From Aneurinibacillus sp. Ricciae_BoGa-3 (GTDB lineage Bacteria > Bacillota > Bacilli > Aneurinibacillales > Aneurinibacillaceae): 64,000 nucleotides of DNA. Shown here piece by piece: positions 46,450 to 56,656 of this stretch; the first letter of the stretch is position 1, and each line of letters starts with the position of its first letter. A program made the translations under genes and the position numbers. The notes below the pieces were generated by a model. It saw nothing but the letters and a program-made list of their open reading frames with translations, was not told where the DNA came from and did not search any database. Location of the stretch: NCBI RefSeq assembly GCF_028421645.1, contig NZ_CP116887.1, forward strand, positions 2,916,001 to 2,980,000, read 5' to 3'.

Positions 46450-47498
46450 TCAATTAAGCAACAGAAAATTATTGATATAGCTGTTGGGTCTTGCAAGAAT
46501 TTTTTTGATTTCTCCGGTTTTTAAATAATAGTAATACAATGCATTTGGCGTTCCATCTTGATTCTTTGTATTTTCTCTAGCCGTAAAGAAAAAGCCCTCG
46601 TTATTTGGGGAAAAGAAGGCATATTCGATAGCGTTATATTTGTCGGTTTTGAGCTGTTCTTTTTTACCCGTTTGGGTTCAGTAGATATAATTTTCTTTGT
46701 TTAAACATCGTCGGAGCAGTTCTAATTAAGGCCATGTATTCATTTTGGGAGAAAAATGTAATCATCTCTTCTGTTTTATAAATCTCCTTCAACATTTGTC
46801 CATTAATATCATATTCAACCACCCGATGAACAGGCGGTACTACATCTGGAGCCTGTTCCAAATCCGCTTTATGCGTTTTCTCTAATTGTTCCTTTTGGGA
46901 ATATAAGGATGCGTAAAGCTTGCTTGTCAACGGATTAAGTGATAATGAACGGACAGAGGTATCTAAATCCTTCTGCCAAATCGTCAATTTATTCGCTTTC
47001 AAGTCGTAAGAAGCCAATGGAATGTTTCTATTTCCCTTTAGAGAAGCCGCTAATATCATTTTATTGTCGATCGGAATCATTCTATTAATCGCATATAGAT
47101 TGGTCGTCAATTGTGTTTTTTGTTTCGTCTTCAAATCAAGTTTAAAAAGTTGGTCCGACCGACTAGAGTCACGCTCTGAATAATATAACACATCGTTCCT
47201 ACGATCGATGGGCACCTAATGGGTACTGTGCAGTCATCGGAACCTGTGCTACTTCTTTTACATTACCTGTTGCAATGTCATATATCAAAAAGTGAATCAT
47301 TAAATTTTTGTCTGTTAACGTTATGGATAAAGCGTATGTTATGATGGTGCCTGGAGGCATTGTTTTAGGAATCGTTTGTTCAACGGACGATACTTGAGAG
47401 GATCTAGGAGTCGCCAGTACAATATCTAACGGCATGCTTAAAAGTGTTACAGTGGCCAAAGTTGCAAAAACGGCTCTCTTTTTCATGAAATTACCCAC
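46450..47498 (-). pseudogene. Secreted beta-propeller-like protein, two frameshifts
   Basis: Three minus-strand frames line up as one gene. Frame 1 (47498 to about 47210) has a signal peptide (MKKRAVFATLATVTLLSM) and ITYALSITLTDKN; it runs to VPMTAQYPLG. Frame 2 continues VPIDRRNDVLYYSERDSSR through LDLKTKQKTQL to LYLLNPNG (about 46666). Frame 3 continues KKEQLKTDKYNAIEYAFFSP to YINNFLLLN (stop 46450). Each break is explained by one extra base, in GGTG and in GGGT. The repeated blade-like units (KLDLKTKQ, SYDLKANK, VEYDINGQ) suggest a WD40/TolB-like propeller. AT-rich relative to its neighbours. Real decay or sequencing error cannot be separated here. Confidence 0.75.
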
Positions 47499-47951
47499 CC
47501 ATCTTTTTTTAACTCTTAGTTACAATAAAAGTTGTTTGTATAATTCCCAACAATTTCGTCTAATCTGTCTTTCCCATGTTTTCAATACGGTAATCTGAAC
47601 TTGCTTCTTCCCCCTCCCCCACTTGGCAAACTAACCCTTAAACTTCACAACGTAGAGTTTTAGTTGTAAAATTATCTATGACCTTTTTCCAAGGGTCACG
47701 CCAGGCCATCACCAAGGGAACCGGAAAATTCAGTTGGTGATGGCTTTTATATGGAATATTTATACAAAAAAAAGACTTTTCTCCTTCTTTACATCCAAAA
47801 ATAGGATAATAAATTGTTCTGAGATATATTTAAGTAGTTCAGTTCCACATATTCGGTATATTCAGCTTCGGTTTTAAATGCGGATGGACGGATGAATGCA
47901 CGAAGCAGCCCGGCGTCCCGATGGAACAAAATTTTAACAGGGAATTCAACC
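47499..47951. other. Intergenic region upstream of dinG-type helicase
   Basis: About 450 bp. It holds an orphan terminator-like hairpin (47705-47748). On the minus strand a 54-codon frame (47789-47953) reads protein-like (FPVKILFHRDAGLLRAFI, then EYTEYVELNYLN) but has no ribosome binding site. Confidence 0.5.
47705..47748 (+). terminator. Orphan terminator-like hairpin
   Basis: Perfect 11-bp stem GCCATCACCAA/TTGGTGATGGC (47705-47715, 47734-47744) followed by TTTTAT on the plus strand, 200 nt before the helicase start and with no plus-strand gene before it. Could be an attenuator or the end of a small RNA. Confidence 0.5.
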
Positions 47952-50009
47952 ATGAGTAAAAAACCAACCAATATCATGCATTCCATCTTTAAAAGACAAG
48001 GAATCCTTTCGCAGTTTGTTGCGAATTATCAGCCGCGCAGGGCACAGTTCGAGATGGCCAATCTGGTGTTAGAAAGCCTTTCGTCCGAACGGCATGCGCT
48101 TATCGAGGCTGGCACCGGAACCGGCAAATCGTTTGGTTATGCCCTTCCGGCAGCGTACTGGGCGTTAAAAGAGGAAAAACGCGTCATCATATCGACGAAT
48201 ACCATAACCCTTCAGCAACAGCTTCTGGAAAAGGAGCTTCCCATGGTCAAGCAAGTTATCAGCGAACTTTCCGAAGAATGGGCAGAGACGTTTAACTTTG
48301 AGCTGGCTAAGGGACGCGGTAATTATATTTGCAGAAGACGGCTGCAGGAGCTCGCAGACGACAGGCTTGCAGGTGAACAAAAACATGGACCCGTCATCAG
48401 CCGGCTGGCGAAACATGTATCCGCCCTCGAGAAAGGAGACCGGGATGAAATACCTTTTCCGCTGCCTCCGGGACTTTTCTCCCTTATACAAGGGGATGCG
48501 GATGACTGCATGGGCAAACAAAGCCCTTTCCATAAGGAATGCTTCATACAGAACGCCCGGCGCAAGCTTCAGAATGCGCAGATTATCGTTGTGAATCATG
48601 CGTTGTTTTTTACGGATCTTCTGCTGCGCAAACAAGGCGCTAGCATTCTGCCCCATTATGATGCGGTCATTATGGATGAGGCGCACAGGGTTGAGGACCA
48701 GGTAACAAACCAGTATACGTATCACATCAGCCTGGAAGAAGTAAATAAGCTATTTTTGCGGGTGACAAAGCGCAGGGCCCATTGGGTTCGCGAGCTTGAT
48801 GACAACGATTTGTTGATGCATGTAGAAGGAATCAGGGCCCGCCTGGTGACCCGGTTGGCTGAAATTTTTGCTCCCCTTGCGAAGGGTCTCGCCGAACGCC
48901 CCCAGAATGAATACCTGCTGAAAAAGCCTATTGTTAGGGACTATTCTTTTCAACCTATCTTTGCGGATTTTAAAAATTTGATTCGCGATAAGAGAAAACA
49001 GGTGGAGCTTGAGAAAGGCGAAAATGAGACGGTAATGGGAATGGACAGGTATTTGTCTCAGATCGAACAGTTGGAAGGCATGCTTAAGCATATTCTGTTG
49101 TATGAGAATGCAGAGGAGTGGGCGACATGGGTTGCGTTTGCTGCAGAGGATGAAAAAGAAAACAACATGCTACAGGATGATTATACCTGGGGTTCACGCC
49201 TGCACCTGTATTCCGCACCCATTGAAATAAACAGCCTTTTACGGGGGGATTTGTTCGAGGATAAAACAGTTATTATGACATCGGCCACACTCACCACACA
49301 GGGAGATTTTTCCTTTGTAGCCAACCGGCTCGGGATGGATGACTACGGAAGCATGCAGGCGCCGAGCCCCTTTAATTATGAAGAACAGGCCGTTCTAGTT
49401 GTGCCTGATAATGTTCCGGCTCCTACTGAAGCGGCATTTGAATCTTTCTTATCCGCAGCCATGAAGGAAATTGTTGAGGCAACCCGCGGGCGGACTTTTC
49501 TGCTTTTTACCTCCTACAGCCAGATGAACCGGATCTACGAGGATATGAAATCGTGGCTGGAGAGGCTTGGATTAACCGGGCTTCTTCATGGTCCTGGAGT
49601 ATCGCGCGACCAAATGCTTCAGGCGTTTCGTGCAAGCGGAAAGGCCGTTCTGTTCGGCTGTGACTCCTTCTGGGAAGGGGTGGACGTGCCAGGAGATGAT
49701 TTAATATGTGTGGTGATGGCCAAGCTCCCCTTCCCTGTTCCATCCGACCCGCTGACCAGGGCGCGAACGGAAAGGCTGGAGCGGAAAGGCCAAAACAGCT
49801 TTACGGATTACACGCTTCCTTTCTCGATTCTGCGTTTAAAGCAGGGATTCGGCCGTTTGATCCGGACGAAGAAAGATCGGGGGACGGTTGTTATCCTTGA
49901 TACCCGAATCCATACCAAACGATACGGCCAGCACGTACTCGACAGTCTGCCGCCAGCCCGCCTTTCTACAAACCTTGACGATATCGGGCGCTTTCTTTAC
50001 CGAGCCTAA
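47952..50009 (+). CDS. ATP-dependent DNA helicase, DinG/YpvA family
   Basis: A ~685-residue superfamily 2 XPD-like helicase. Walker A IEAGTGTGKSFGYALP; four cysteines likely to bind a 4Fe-4S cluster (GRGNYICRRRLQ, DDCMGKQSP, ECFIQNARRK); DEAH box VIMDEAHRVED; C-terminal motifs FGCDSFWEGVDVPGD and QGFGRLIRTKKDRG. There is no N-terminal exonuclease domain, so it is of the YpvA rather than the Bacillus DinG type. ATG 47952 with AGGGA 8 nt upstream; the frame is open to ATG 47892, which has no good box. Confidence 0.9.
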   Translation: MSKKPTNIMHSIFKRQGILSQFVANYQPRRAQFEMANLVLESLSSERHALIEAGTGTGKSFGYALPAAYWALKEEKRVIISTNTITLQQQLLEKELPMVKQVISELSEEWAETFNFELAKGRGNYICRRRLQELADDRLAGEQKHGPVISRLAKHVSALEKGDRDEIPFPLPPGLFSLIQGDADDCMGKQSPFHKECFIQNARRKLQNAQIIVVNHALFFTDLLLRKQGASILPHYDAVIMDEAHRVEDQVTNQYTYHISLEEVNKLFLRVTKRRAHWVRELDDNDLLMHVEGIRARLVTRLAEIFAPLAKGLAERPQNEYLLKKPIVRDYSFQPIFADFKNLIRDKRKQVELEKGENETVMGMDRYLSQIEQLEGMLKHILLYENAEEWATWVAFAAEDEKENNMLQDDYTWGSRLHLYSAPIEINSLLRGDLFEDKTVIMTSATLTTQGDFSFVANRLGMDDYGSMQAPSPFNYEEQAVLVVPDNVPAPTEAAFESFLSAAMKEIVEATRGRTFLLFTSYSQMNRIYEDMKSWLERLGLTGLLHGPGVSRDQMLQAFRASGKAVLFGCDSFWEGVDVPGDDLICVVMAKLPFPVPSDPLTRARTERLERKGQNSFTDYTLPFSILRLKQGFGRLIRTKKDRGTVVILDTRIHTKRYGQHVLDSLPPARLSTNLDDIGRFLYRA

Positions 50010-50083
50010 ACGGCGTCTGCCTATTGCTTCCCAGCTCTTCATCGCATATAGTATACCATCGTTATACATTGGGAGGTGTGGGC

Positions 50084-50380
50084 ATGTGGGTAGTCGAAAA
50101 TATTCGGCCTTTTCAACCGACATATGGCCGGGGGGTCCAATATAAAGCTGGAACCCGTTTTATTTGGGAAGTGGCGGATGTTCTTCCCGGCGGGCGAATT
50201 ATGTTTCGCTTTTATACCATCGATAGTAAAAGTCAGTGCCTTGTTACGATGCGGGAACTTGAACAGTTTGCAGAGGTGCCGGAAGAAATTCTGCGGCAGA
50301 TGCTTGAGGAGTACGATAAAATGCTAAAGGACCGGAAGAAAAAAGACTGCCGCGGCGGGACGGGTGAAAATTCCCTTTAA
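50084..50380 (+). CDS. Hypothetical protein, 98 aa
   Basis: Not recognised. A small basic protein: MWVVENIRPFQPTYGRGVQY, a beta segment (IMFRFYTIDSKSQCLVTM) and a charged helical tail ending in KDRKKKDCRGG. ATG 50084 follows GGGAGGTG; the frame is open further upstream but without a box. Confidence 0.75.
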   Translation: MWVVENIRPFQPTYGRGVQYKAGTRFIWEVADVLPGGRIMFRFYTIDSKSQCLVTMRELEQFAEVPEEILRQMLEEYDKMLKDRKKKDCRGGTGENSL

Positions 50381-50387
50381 ATAAGTA

Positions 50388-50422
50388 AAAGCAGGCGTGC
50401 CCATCGGATTGCCTGCTTTTTT
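50388..50422. terminator. Bidirectional terminator between hypothetical gene and abrB
   Basis: Stem AAAGCAGGC/GCCTGCTTT (50388-50396, 50411-50419) with T runs on both strands. Confidence 0.85.
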
Positions 50423-50450
50423 ACATATGTTAGCCCTGTTTCGGTTCCCA

Positions 50451-50699
50451 TTATTCAGCTGTGATTTCTTGAATGCAATGGCTACATACGTTGCGGCCTT
50501 TAAAATTGCGGATGTCTTCCGCTGAATCACAAAAAATGCACGCGGGTGCGTACCGTTTTAGAATAATTTTCTCATCATCTACAAAAATCTCCAGACCATC
50601 TTTCTCGGCGATTCCAAGATTGCGGCGAAGTTCAATCGGAATAACGACTCTTCCAAGTTCATCAACCTTTCGAACTACCCCTGTTGCTTTCATTGTCAT
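50451..50699 (-). CDS. abrB: Transition-state regulator AbrB
   Basis: An 82-residue DNA-binding protein. The N-terminal swapped-hairpin domain (VVRKVDELGRVVIPIELRRN, then LGIAEKDGLEIFVDDEKIIL) is almost the same as B. subtilis AbrB, which represses post-exponential genes. The C-terminal part differs: it is short and has two CxxC pairs (CIFC and CSHC), a possible zinc-binding hairpin. ATG with GGAGG 9 nt upstream. Confidence 0.95.
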   Translation of the reverse strand: MTMKATGVVRKVDELGRVVIPIELRRNLGIAEKDGLEIFVDDEKIILKRYAPACIFCDSAEDIRNFKGRNVCSHCIQEITAE

Positions 50700-50748
50700 G
50701 GCAGTTTACCTCCAACTTCATCTCTATGTTTTTGGTTTGTTACCTTTG

Positions 50749-50757
50749 ATTCTACCA
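50749..50757 (-). promoter_or_regulatory. Extended -10 promoter of abrB
   Basis: TGGTAGAAT on the minus strand, about 50 nt before the start codon; -35 weak. Confidence 0.45.
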
Positions 50758-50916
50758 AGTTTCGCTATATTTAACAGTGCAAATATTGCACGGAATTGGA
50801 AAATGTTCATGAAATTGTATTTTTAAGGGGTAGTAGGTCCTGCTTGCTAATTGCGTCTTTTCCCTTATTGCTCTCAAGCAGATTGAGGTGGATGATTAGT
50901 ATAGGTGGTGACCATA

Positions 50917-51138
50917 ATGTTCTTGAATAAACTCCGGCAATTTATGACAAGTTCCCAGGTTTCTCGAGATGAGTGGGTCGTTGTCTTTTTAGATAAGAAT
51001 GATTTTCGATTAAGCGCAATGAAAAAGCGCTTGGCCGAGCAAAGCATTCAGACTCACGTCGAGAAGGGCAAAGCCATCTATGTTCTTCAGAGTGATTTGG
51101 AGTCGGCTAAAGCTATTGTTGCAGAGTGGGTAAATTAA
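50917..51138 (+). CDS. Small alpha/beta protein, 73 aa
   Basis: Not recognised with certainty. WVVVFLDKNDFRLSAMKKRL and HVEKGKAIYVLQSDLESAKA give the beta-alpha-beta pattern of DUF2007-like signal-transducing domains. ATG 50917 with AGGTGG 8 nt upstream; GTG 50905 overlaps that box. Confidence 0.65.
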   Translation: MFLNKLRQFMTSSQVSRDEWVVVFLDKNDFRLSAMKKRLAEQSIQTHVEKGKAIYVLQSDLESAKAIVAEWVN

Positions 51139-51218
51139 TTGCAATCATCTAGTAAAATGTTCTGCCCGCTTTAAAAATTGGCTGTTCTCCCTTCTGACAG
51201 AGCTTTTGGCTATGGAAA

Positions 51219-51262
51219 AAAGGTGAGGGAATTTCTGCACAAACGCTGAATCCCTCACCTTT
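51219..51262 (-). terminator. Terminator of small membrane protein gene
   Basis: Perfect 12-bp stem AAAGGTGAGGGA/TCCCTCACCTTT with T run on the minus strand; may also serve the convergent plus-strand gene. Confidence 0.85.
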
Positions 51263-51392
51263 CCTATTATCAGGCAGCTTTGTTAGCTAAAGATGTGCGA
51301 ACCAGCATGCTGTGCACAACTACAATATAGTACAAAAGATTCAGGCCGGACGCGAGGCTATAGAAAGCATCAGACGCGGCGTCTTTTCTTTG

Positions 51393-51809
51393 CTAGAAGG
51401 GTTTAGTCATCATTAACACACCAATACACCCAATCAGAAAAACAGAAAATATTCCTACACATACATTTTGAAAGCGAAGAGATTTTAGCTCCTTCTCGGC
51501 ATAAATTTTCTGGCTCTCGGCCACTTCTTTAAGGCCCCTCATTAAAAAACGCTTCAGCAAATAAAAAACAAACATATAAAGAAGCATCGAAACAAGCATC
51601 CACATCTGCAACAAGTAGGCAAATGATGTAACGAAGAAAAAGGCCAAACCTGTCGTCCAAAGTACAATATCTGCAGTAAGGTCAATTTTTTTGTATTTTA
51701 CAAGAAAATGCCTGGTTTGCTCTACATCTTTCAGGCGGGGAATCAGAAACAGGACAACCAGTTTGCTTGCAACGGCCAATAGATGGAAGAAAAGTACAAA
51801 TTTAAACAA
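51393..51809 (-). CDS. Four-helix membrane protein, 138 aa
   Basis: A small integral membrane protein with about four hydrophobic segments (FVLFFHLLAVASKLVVLFLI; LWTTGLAFFFVTSFAYLL; MWMLVSMLLYMFVFYLL; CVGIFSVFLIGCIGVLM). It resembles DUF2269/CopD-like proteins only in topology. TTG start at 51809 with AAGGGGG 7 nt upstream. After its TAG stop the same frame stays open for another ~44 codons with a hydrophobic segment (see findings). Confidence 0.75.
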   Translation of the reverse strand: MFKFVLFFHLLAVASKLVVLFLIPRLKDVEQTRHFLVKYKKIDLTADIVLWTTGLAFFFVTSFAYLLQMWMLVSMLLYMFVFYLLKRFLMRGLKEVAESQKIYAEKELKSLRFQNVCVGIFSVFLIGCIGVLMMTKPF

Positions 51810-51907
51810 TTGTTCGCCCCCTTTCCTTCATTTTACTATAGCGGCCATTTTCTCACCAGACGCTAATTTTTTTCCTGATTGTTCCCTCACCAAAAGGAAA
51901 AATGCGG

Positions 51908-51913
51908 TATAAT
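51908..51913 (+). promoter_or_regulatory. -10 box upstream of capA-like gene
   Basis: TATAAT, 35 nt before the start codon; no good -35. Confidence 0.35.
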
Positions 51914-51947
51914 TATGCTGCTATTTTAACTGACAAGGGGAGAAAAG

Positions 51948-53015
51948 ATGATTAGGGAGAAAAGAACGAAAATTGCGATGATAACGAGTCTTCTGTCTGC
52001 TTGTTTCCTGTTATTCAGCAACGTGCTGCTGGTCGCTCCTCCGGCAACTGGAAACGCCAACTCAACGGTTCAGCCCGCTGACAGGGACGTCAGCCTGCTG
52101 TTTGCTGGCGACATGCAGTTTACTGGCAGTGTAGCGGAGCAAATAAAAAAACACGGCACTTCCTACCCGTTTGCGGCCGTATCCCCTTTCTTTCGGCAGG
52201 CGGACCTCTCACTCGCCAACCTTGAAACGACGCTTACATTAAGAGGAACCGCTCAGGAAAAACAATACACCTTCCGCTCCGATCCTCGCATGGCACAGGC
52301 TATGAAGCAAGCAGGCCTTTCAATTGTGGGGCTTGCCAACAATCACACGTTAGATTACGGGCCAATTTCACTGACGGATACGATTGCAGCGCTGGATAAG
52401 CAAGGAATGCCGCACGTTGGTGCAGGTAAAAATCTTGCAGATGCAACGAACGTTTTTTATACCGTGAAAAAAGGCAAGAAAATCGCGGTACTTAACTATA
52501 CCTGGGTGATGCCAAGCGCCAGTTGGGCCGCAGGAAGTAAAAAAGCCGGTTTAGCCAGCGCCTATGACCCTGCACTGATGTACAGCAAGGTAAAAGAAGC
52601 CCGAAAACAGGCGGGCGTTGTCATCGTGTTTCTGCACTGGGGAAAGGAAAGAAGTGAAAAGCCTGAACGCTATCAGGTGGATACAGCTCACAAACTGATT
52701 GATTTAGGCGCAGATATCGTAGTAGGCAGCCATCCCCACGTGATTCAGCCGATTGAACGGTATAAAAATAAGCTTATCGCGTATTCTCTCGGCAATTTTA
52801 TCTTTACCAGAAATAGCCTGGATCGCTGCAGCCAGTCCGCTCTGTTTTCAGTAAATGTTCAGCAGGGTAAGTTATCCGCTGCGCTGATTCCAGTCCGCAT
52901 TACAAACGGGCAGCCAAAGCCGATGCAGCAGAAGGAAAAAATGCCCTTCCTCCATTACATCGACCGGATTTCATCTTCCCTTTCGATTAAGGATTCCGGG
53001 CAAATTATTCAGTAG
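51948..53015 (+). CDS. CapA-family protein
   Basis: A 355-residue exported protein of the PGA_cap (metallophosphatase-like) family. Signal/anchor at residues 8-30, then LLFAGDMQFTGSV, LANLETTLTLRG, GLANNHTLDYG, VVIVFLHWGKE and VVGSHPHVIQPIE, the metal-binding motifs. CapA of Bacillus takes part in poly-gamma-glutamate export, but no capBC genes are nearby, so the role here is unknown. ATG after GGGGAG. Confidence 0.9.
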   Translation: MIREKRTKIAMITSLLSACFLLFSNVLLVAPPATGNANSTVQPADRDVSLLFAGDMQFTGSVAEQIKKHGTSYPFAAVSPFFRQADLSLANLETTLTLRGTAQEKQYTFRSDPRMAQAMKQAGLSIVGLANNHTLDYGPISLTDTIAALDKQGMPHVGAGKNLADATNVFYTVKKGKKIAVLNYTWVMPSASWAAGSKKAGLASAYDPALMYSKVKEARKQAGVVIVFLHWGKERSEKPERYQVDTAHKLIDLGADIVVGSHPHVIQPIERYKNKLIAYSLGNFIFTRNSLDRCSQSALFSVNVQQGKLSAALIPVRITNGQPKPMQQKEKMPFLHYIDRISSSLSIKDSGQIIQ

Positions 53016-53033
53016 AAACACCGGGCGTAGGAC

Positions 53034-53945
53034 TTAAATCCAACCAGAAACCTTCTCCCCGGTTAAAAGCACTTCTTTTACAGTTTGCTGGAAGGCATGC
53101 GCAGCACGGGAAAGGTAGCGCCCTCTCTTATAGGCCAGTACGAGCGTGCGGAACGGGCGAGGACTCACCAGGCTAAGGTAGTTAGGAATAAATTCCTGGG
53201 CCGCTGGCCTGGTAATCATTTTTGGAATGAAGGCTACCCCCATCCCTGCTGCAACCAGTGCTTGTACCGTTTCAATGTTGCTTGATTCAAAAACAATCCG
53301 GGGGGCGAAGCCTGCCTCCATGCACCAGTTTAAAGCGAGGTGTCTAAATCCCTGTCCCTGCTTCAGCATAATGAAAGGTTCCTCTTTTAGTGCCCCCACC
53401 TCTACCTCCCCGGCGCCACTGAGCGGATGGCCAGGCGGAACAGCGAGACATATCTCTTCCCTGACCATTTCAATCCATTCCAGATTGGGATCCTGCACAG
53501 GCAGCCACAGCAGGCTCAGTTCAGCCGCTCCTCTTGCTGTCATTTGTTCCAATTCCGCCGTTTTTTCCTCTACGAGTTTAATTTGAATACCGGGATATTT
53601 TTCTTTGTAGACCGGCAGAACAAGCGGCAGAATATGGGCACCGGTTATCGGCAGACACCCTATTGTCAGATCTCCCCTTGTTAGATCCGCTACATCTTCC
53701 ATTTCCTTTTTTAGATGATCCATCTGATCAAGAATGCGAACCGCCTTTTCAAAAAATCGCTCCCCCGCATACGTAAGGCGAATCGGGCTTGAGGAACGCT
53801 CAAACAGCACGACTCCTATTTCCTTCTCAAGTTTTGCTATCTGCTGGCTCAGCGATGGCTGGGCCAAGTGAAGCTTTTCAGCGGCTTTGGAAAAGCTTTT
53901 CTCCTCTGTTATCGTGACAGCATACAACAGCTGGCGAAGCTCCAT
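53034..53945 (-). CDS. LysR-family transcriptional regulator
   Basis: A 303-residue regulator. The N-terminal winged helix-turn-helix (FSKAAEKLHLAQPSLSQQIA) is followed by a periplasmic-binding-like effector domain. It is divergent from leuC with 142 bp between the starts, so it probably controls leuCD and itself. The effector may be a leucine-pathway intermediate, which is inference. ATG after GGAGGGAG. Confidence 0.93.
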   Translation of the reverse strand: MELRQLLYAVTITEEKSFSKAAEKLHLAQPSLSQQIAKLEKEIGVVLFERSSSPIRLTYAGERFFEKAVRILDQMDHLKKEMEDVADLTRGDLTIGCLPITGAHILPLVLPVYKEKYPGIQIKLVEEKTAELEQMTARGAAELSLLWLPVQDPNLEWIEMVREEICLAVPPGHPLSGAGEVEVGALKEEPFIMLKQGQGFRHLALNWCMEAGFAPRIVFESSNIETVQALVAAGMGVAFIPKMITRPAAQEFIPNYLSLVSPRPFRTLVLAYKRGRYLSRAAHAFQQTVKEVLLTGEKVSGWI

Positions 53946-53965
53946 TGAAGCTCCCTCCTTTGTCT

Positions 53966-53982
53966 TATAGGTACAGCCTATA
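53966..53982. promoter_or_regulatory. Candidate LysR operator
   Basis: Perfect inverted repeat TATAGG-tacag-CCTATA that includes a T-N11-A LysR box. It lies between the divergent lysR and leuC genes. Confidence 0.6.
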
Positions 53983-53986
53983 GTTT

Positions 53987-54001
53987 ATATAACAATTATA
54001 T
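53987..54001. promoter_or_regulatory. Second inverted repeat in lysR-leuC intergenic region
   Basis: ATATAA-caa-TTATAT, centred 20 bp from the first site (two helical turns), on the leuC side. It could be the activation site, or just an AT-rich palindrome. Confidence 0.4.
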
Positions 54002-54087
54002 CTTTGATGTTTTGTTTTTCCCATGTTAAAAATTATATAAAGATTCGTAACTGGTTTATAAATTATCCGCTTAAAGGAGGACAACAG

Positions 54088-55513
<1,426 letters not shown>

Positions 55514-55527
<14 letters not shown>

Positions 55528-56125
55528 ATCAGTAACGAGCACAGCTGCACCCCTTGACAGGGTCAACGTGGATACAGACGCTATCATTCCTAAGCAGTTT
55601 TTAAAGCGAATCGAACGTACAGGATTCGGCCAATTCCTGTTCTATGAATGGCGATTTGATGAAGAAGGCAACGTTAATCCGTCCTTTGAATTAAATAAGC
55701 CTCGCTATCAAGGTTCAGAGATTTTAATTGGCCGCAACAATTTCGGCTGCGGATCGTCCCGGGAACATGCTCCATGGGCTCTGTTAGATTATGGATTCCG
55801 GGTCGTCATCGCCCCATCTTTTGCCGATATTTTCTTTAACAACTGTTTCAAAAACGGCATCCTTCCCATTGTTCTTCCGGAGGAAACGGTTGACCTGTTG
55901 TTCAAAAACACCGAGGCTGAAGAACGCTACCAGTTAACGGTTGACCTGGAGAACAACACGATCTCTGATGCACACGGCCTCTCTATTCCTTTCCAAGTTG
56001 ATGCCTACCGCAGAGAATGCCTGCTTAAAGGGCTGGATGATATCGGTGTTTCGCTTATGCAGGAAGATAAAATCGCTGAATTTGAAGCGAATTATCCAAG
56101 CTATTATGCGATAGCCGCCAAATAA
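55514..56125 (+). CDS. leuD: 3-isopropylmalate dehydratase small subunit
   Basis: A 203-residue swivel-domain subunit with [19 protein letters not shown] near the N-terminus and [18 protein letters not shown] at about residue 72. It overlaps leuC by 14 nt, so the two are translationally coupled. Confidence 0.97.
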
Positions 56126-56138
56126 ACTGCGTCAACAG

Positions 56139-56173
56139 AAAATCCCGGCCATAGCCGGGATTTTGCTTTTTTC
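56139..56173 (+). terminator. Terminator of leuCD
   Basis: Perfect 11-bp stem AAAATCCCGGC/GCCGGGATTTT (56139-56149, 56154-56164), 4-nt loop, then GCTTTTTT. Confidence 0.92.
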
Positions 56174-56179
56174 ATCTCG

Positions 56180-56656
56180 TCAATTGATAAACATAAATTC
56201 TTTGTTTTGAAAAGAATGCAGAGTGTCATTAAGCATTGCAGAAACCGATTTAACTTCTATATATTGTCCTTTGCTATTCTTTACAAAAAGGGTTTCAGAG
56301 GGCATTAGCGCGGCATACACATATCCGTTTTTCTCACCAAGTTTGAGGTAGAGAGAGTCTTCGTAATCGGCCCATACGGATACAGGGATGCGGACGATCT
56401 CAGCAAGTGGATAGTTATACTTCTTCTCATAAAACGCAACACCAGTAAAGCCGTCGACATTTTTAGGCAAGTCTTTAACGGTATAATCTTTCTTCCATGA
56501 AGCTGGAAGCTGATAAGTAAAGCTGTATTTCTTGCACACATACAGGTTGGATAGGGCGGTTGTTTGCGCCATAACACTATGTATGGGAAGTGTCAGCCCC
56601 AGTAACATTGCCGCGATAAACGTGGGAAACAGTTTCTTAGGTGAATAAACTTTCAT
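56180..56656 (-). CDS. Secreted hypothetical protein, 158 aa
   Basis: Not recognised. Signal peptide (basic start KVYSPKK, hydrophobic core FIAAMLLGLTLPIHSV, likely cleavage after VMAQ). The mature part (YSFTYQLPASWKKDY, VAFYEKKYNYPLAEIVRI) resembles PsbP/DUF1795-like small beta-rich domains. ATG with AAAGGGG 10 nt upstream. Confidence 0.75.
   Translation of the reverse strand: MKVYSPKKLFPTFIAAMLLGLTLPIHSVMAQTTALSNLYVCKKYSFTYQLPASWKKDYTVKDLPKNVDGFTGVAFYEKKYNYPLAEIVRIPVSVWADYEDSLYLKLGEKNGYVYAALMPSETLFVKNSKGQYIEVKSVSAMLNDTLHSFQNKEFMFIN

Noticed and set aside
46664..47215. Programmed frameshift in the secreted propeller-like gene
   Set aside because: Two separate +1 breaks without slippery heptamers or stimulatory structure; decay or sequence error is simpler.
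53946..54087. T-box leader upstream of leuC
   Set aside because: The gap is 142 bp, with no T-box sequence and no terminator hairpin; a LysR operator fits better.
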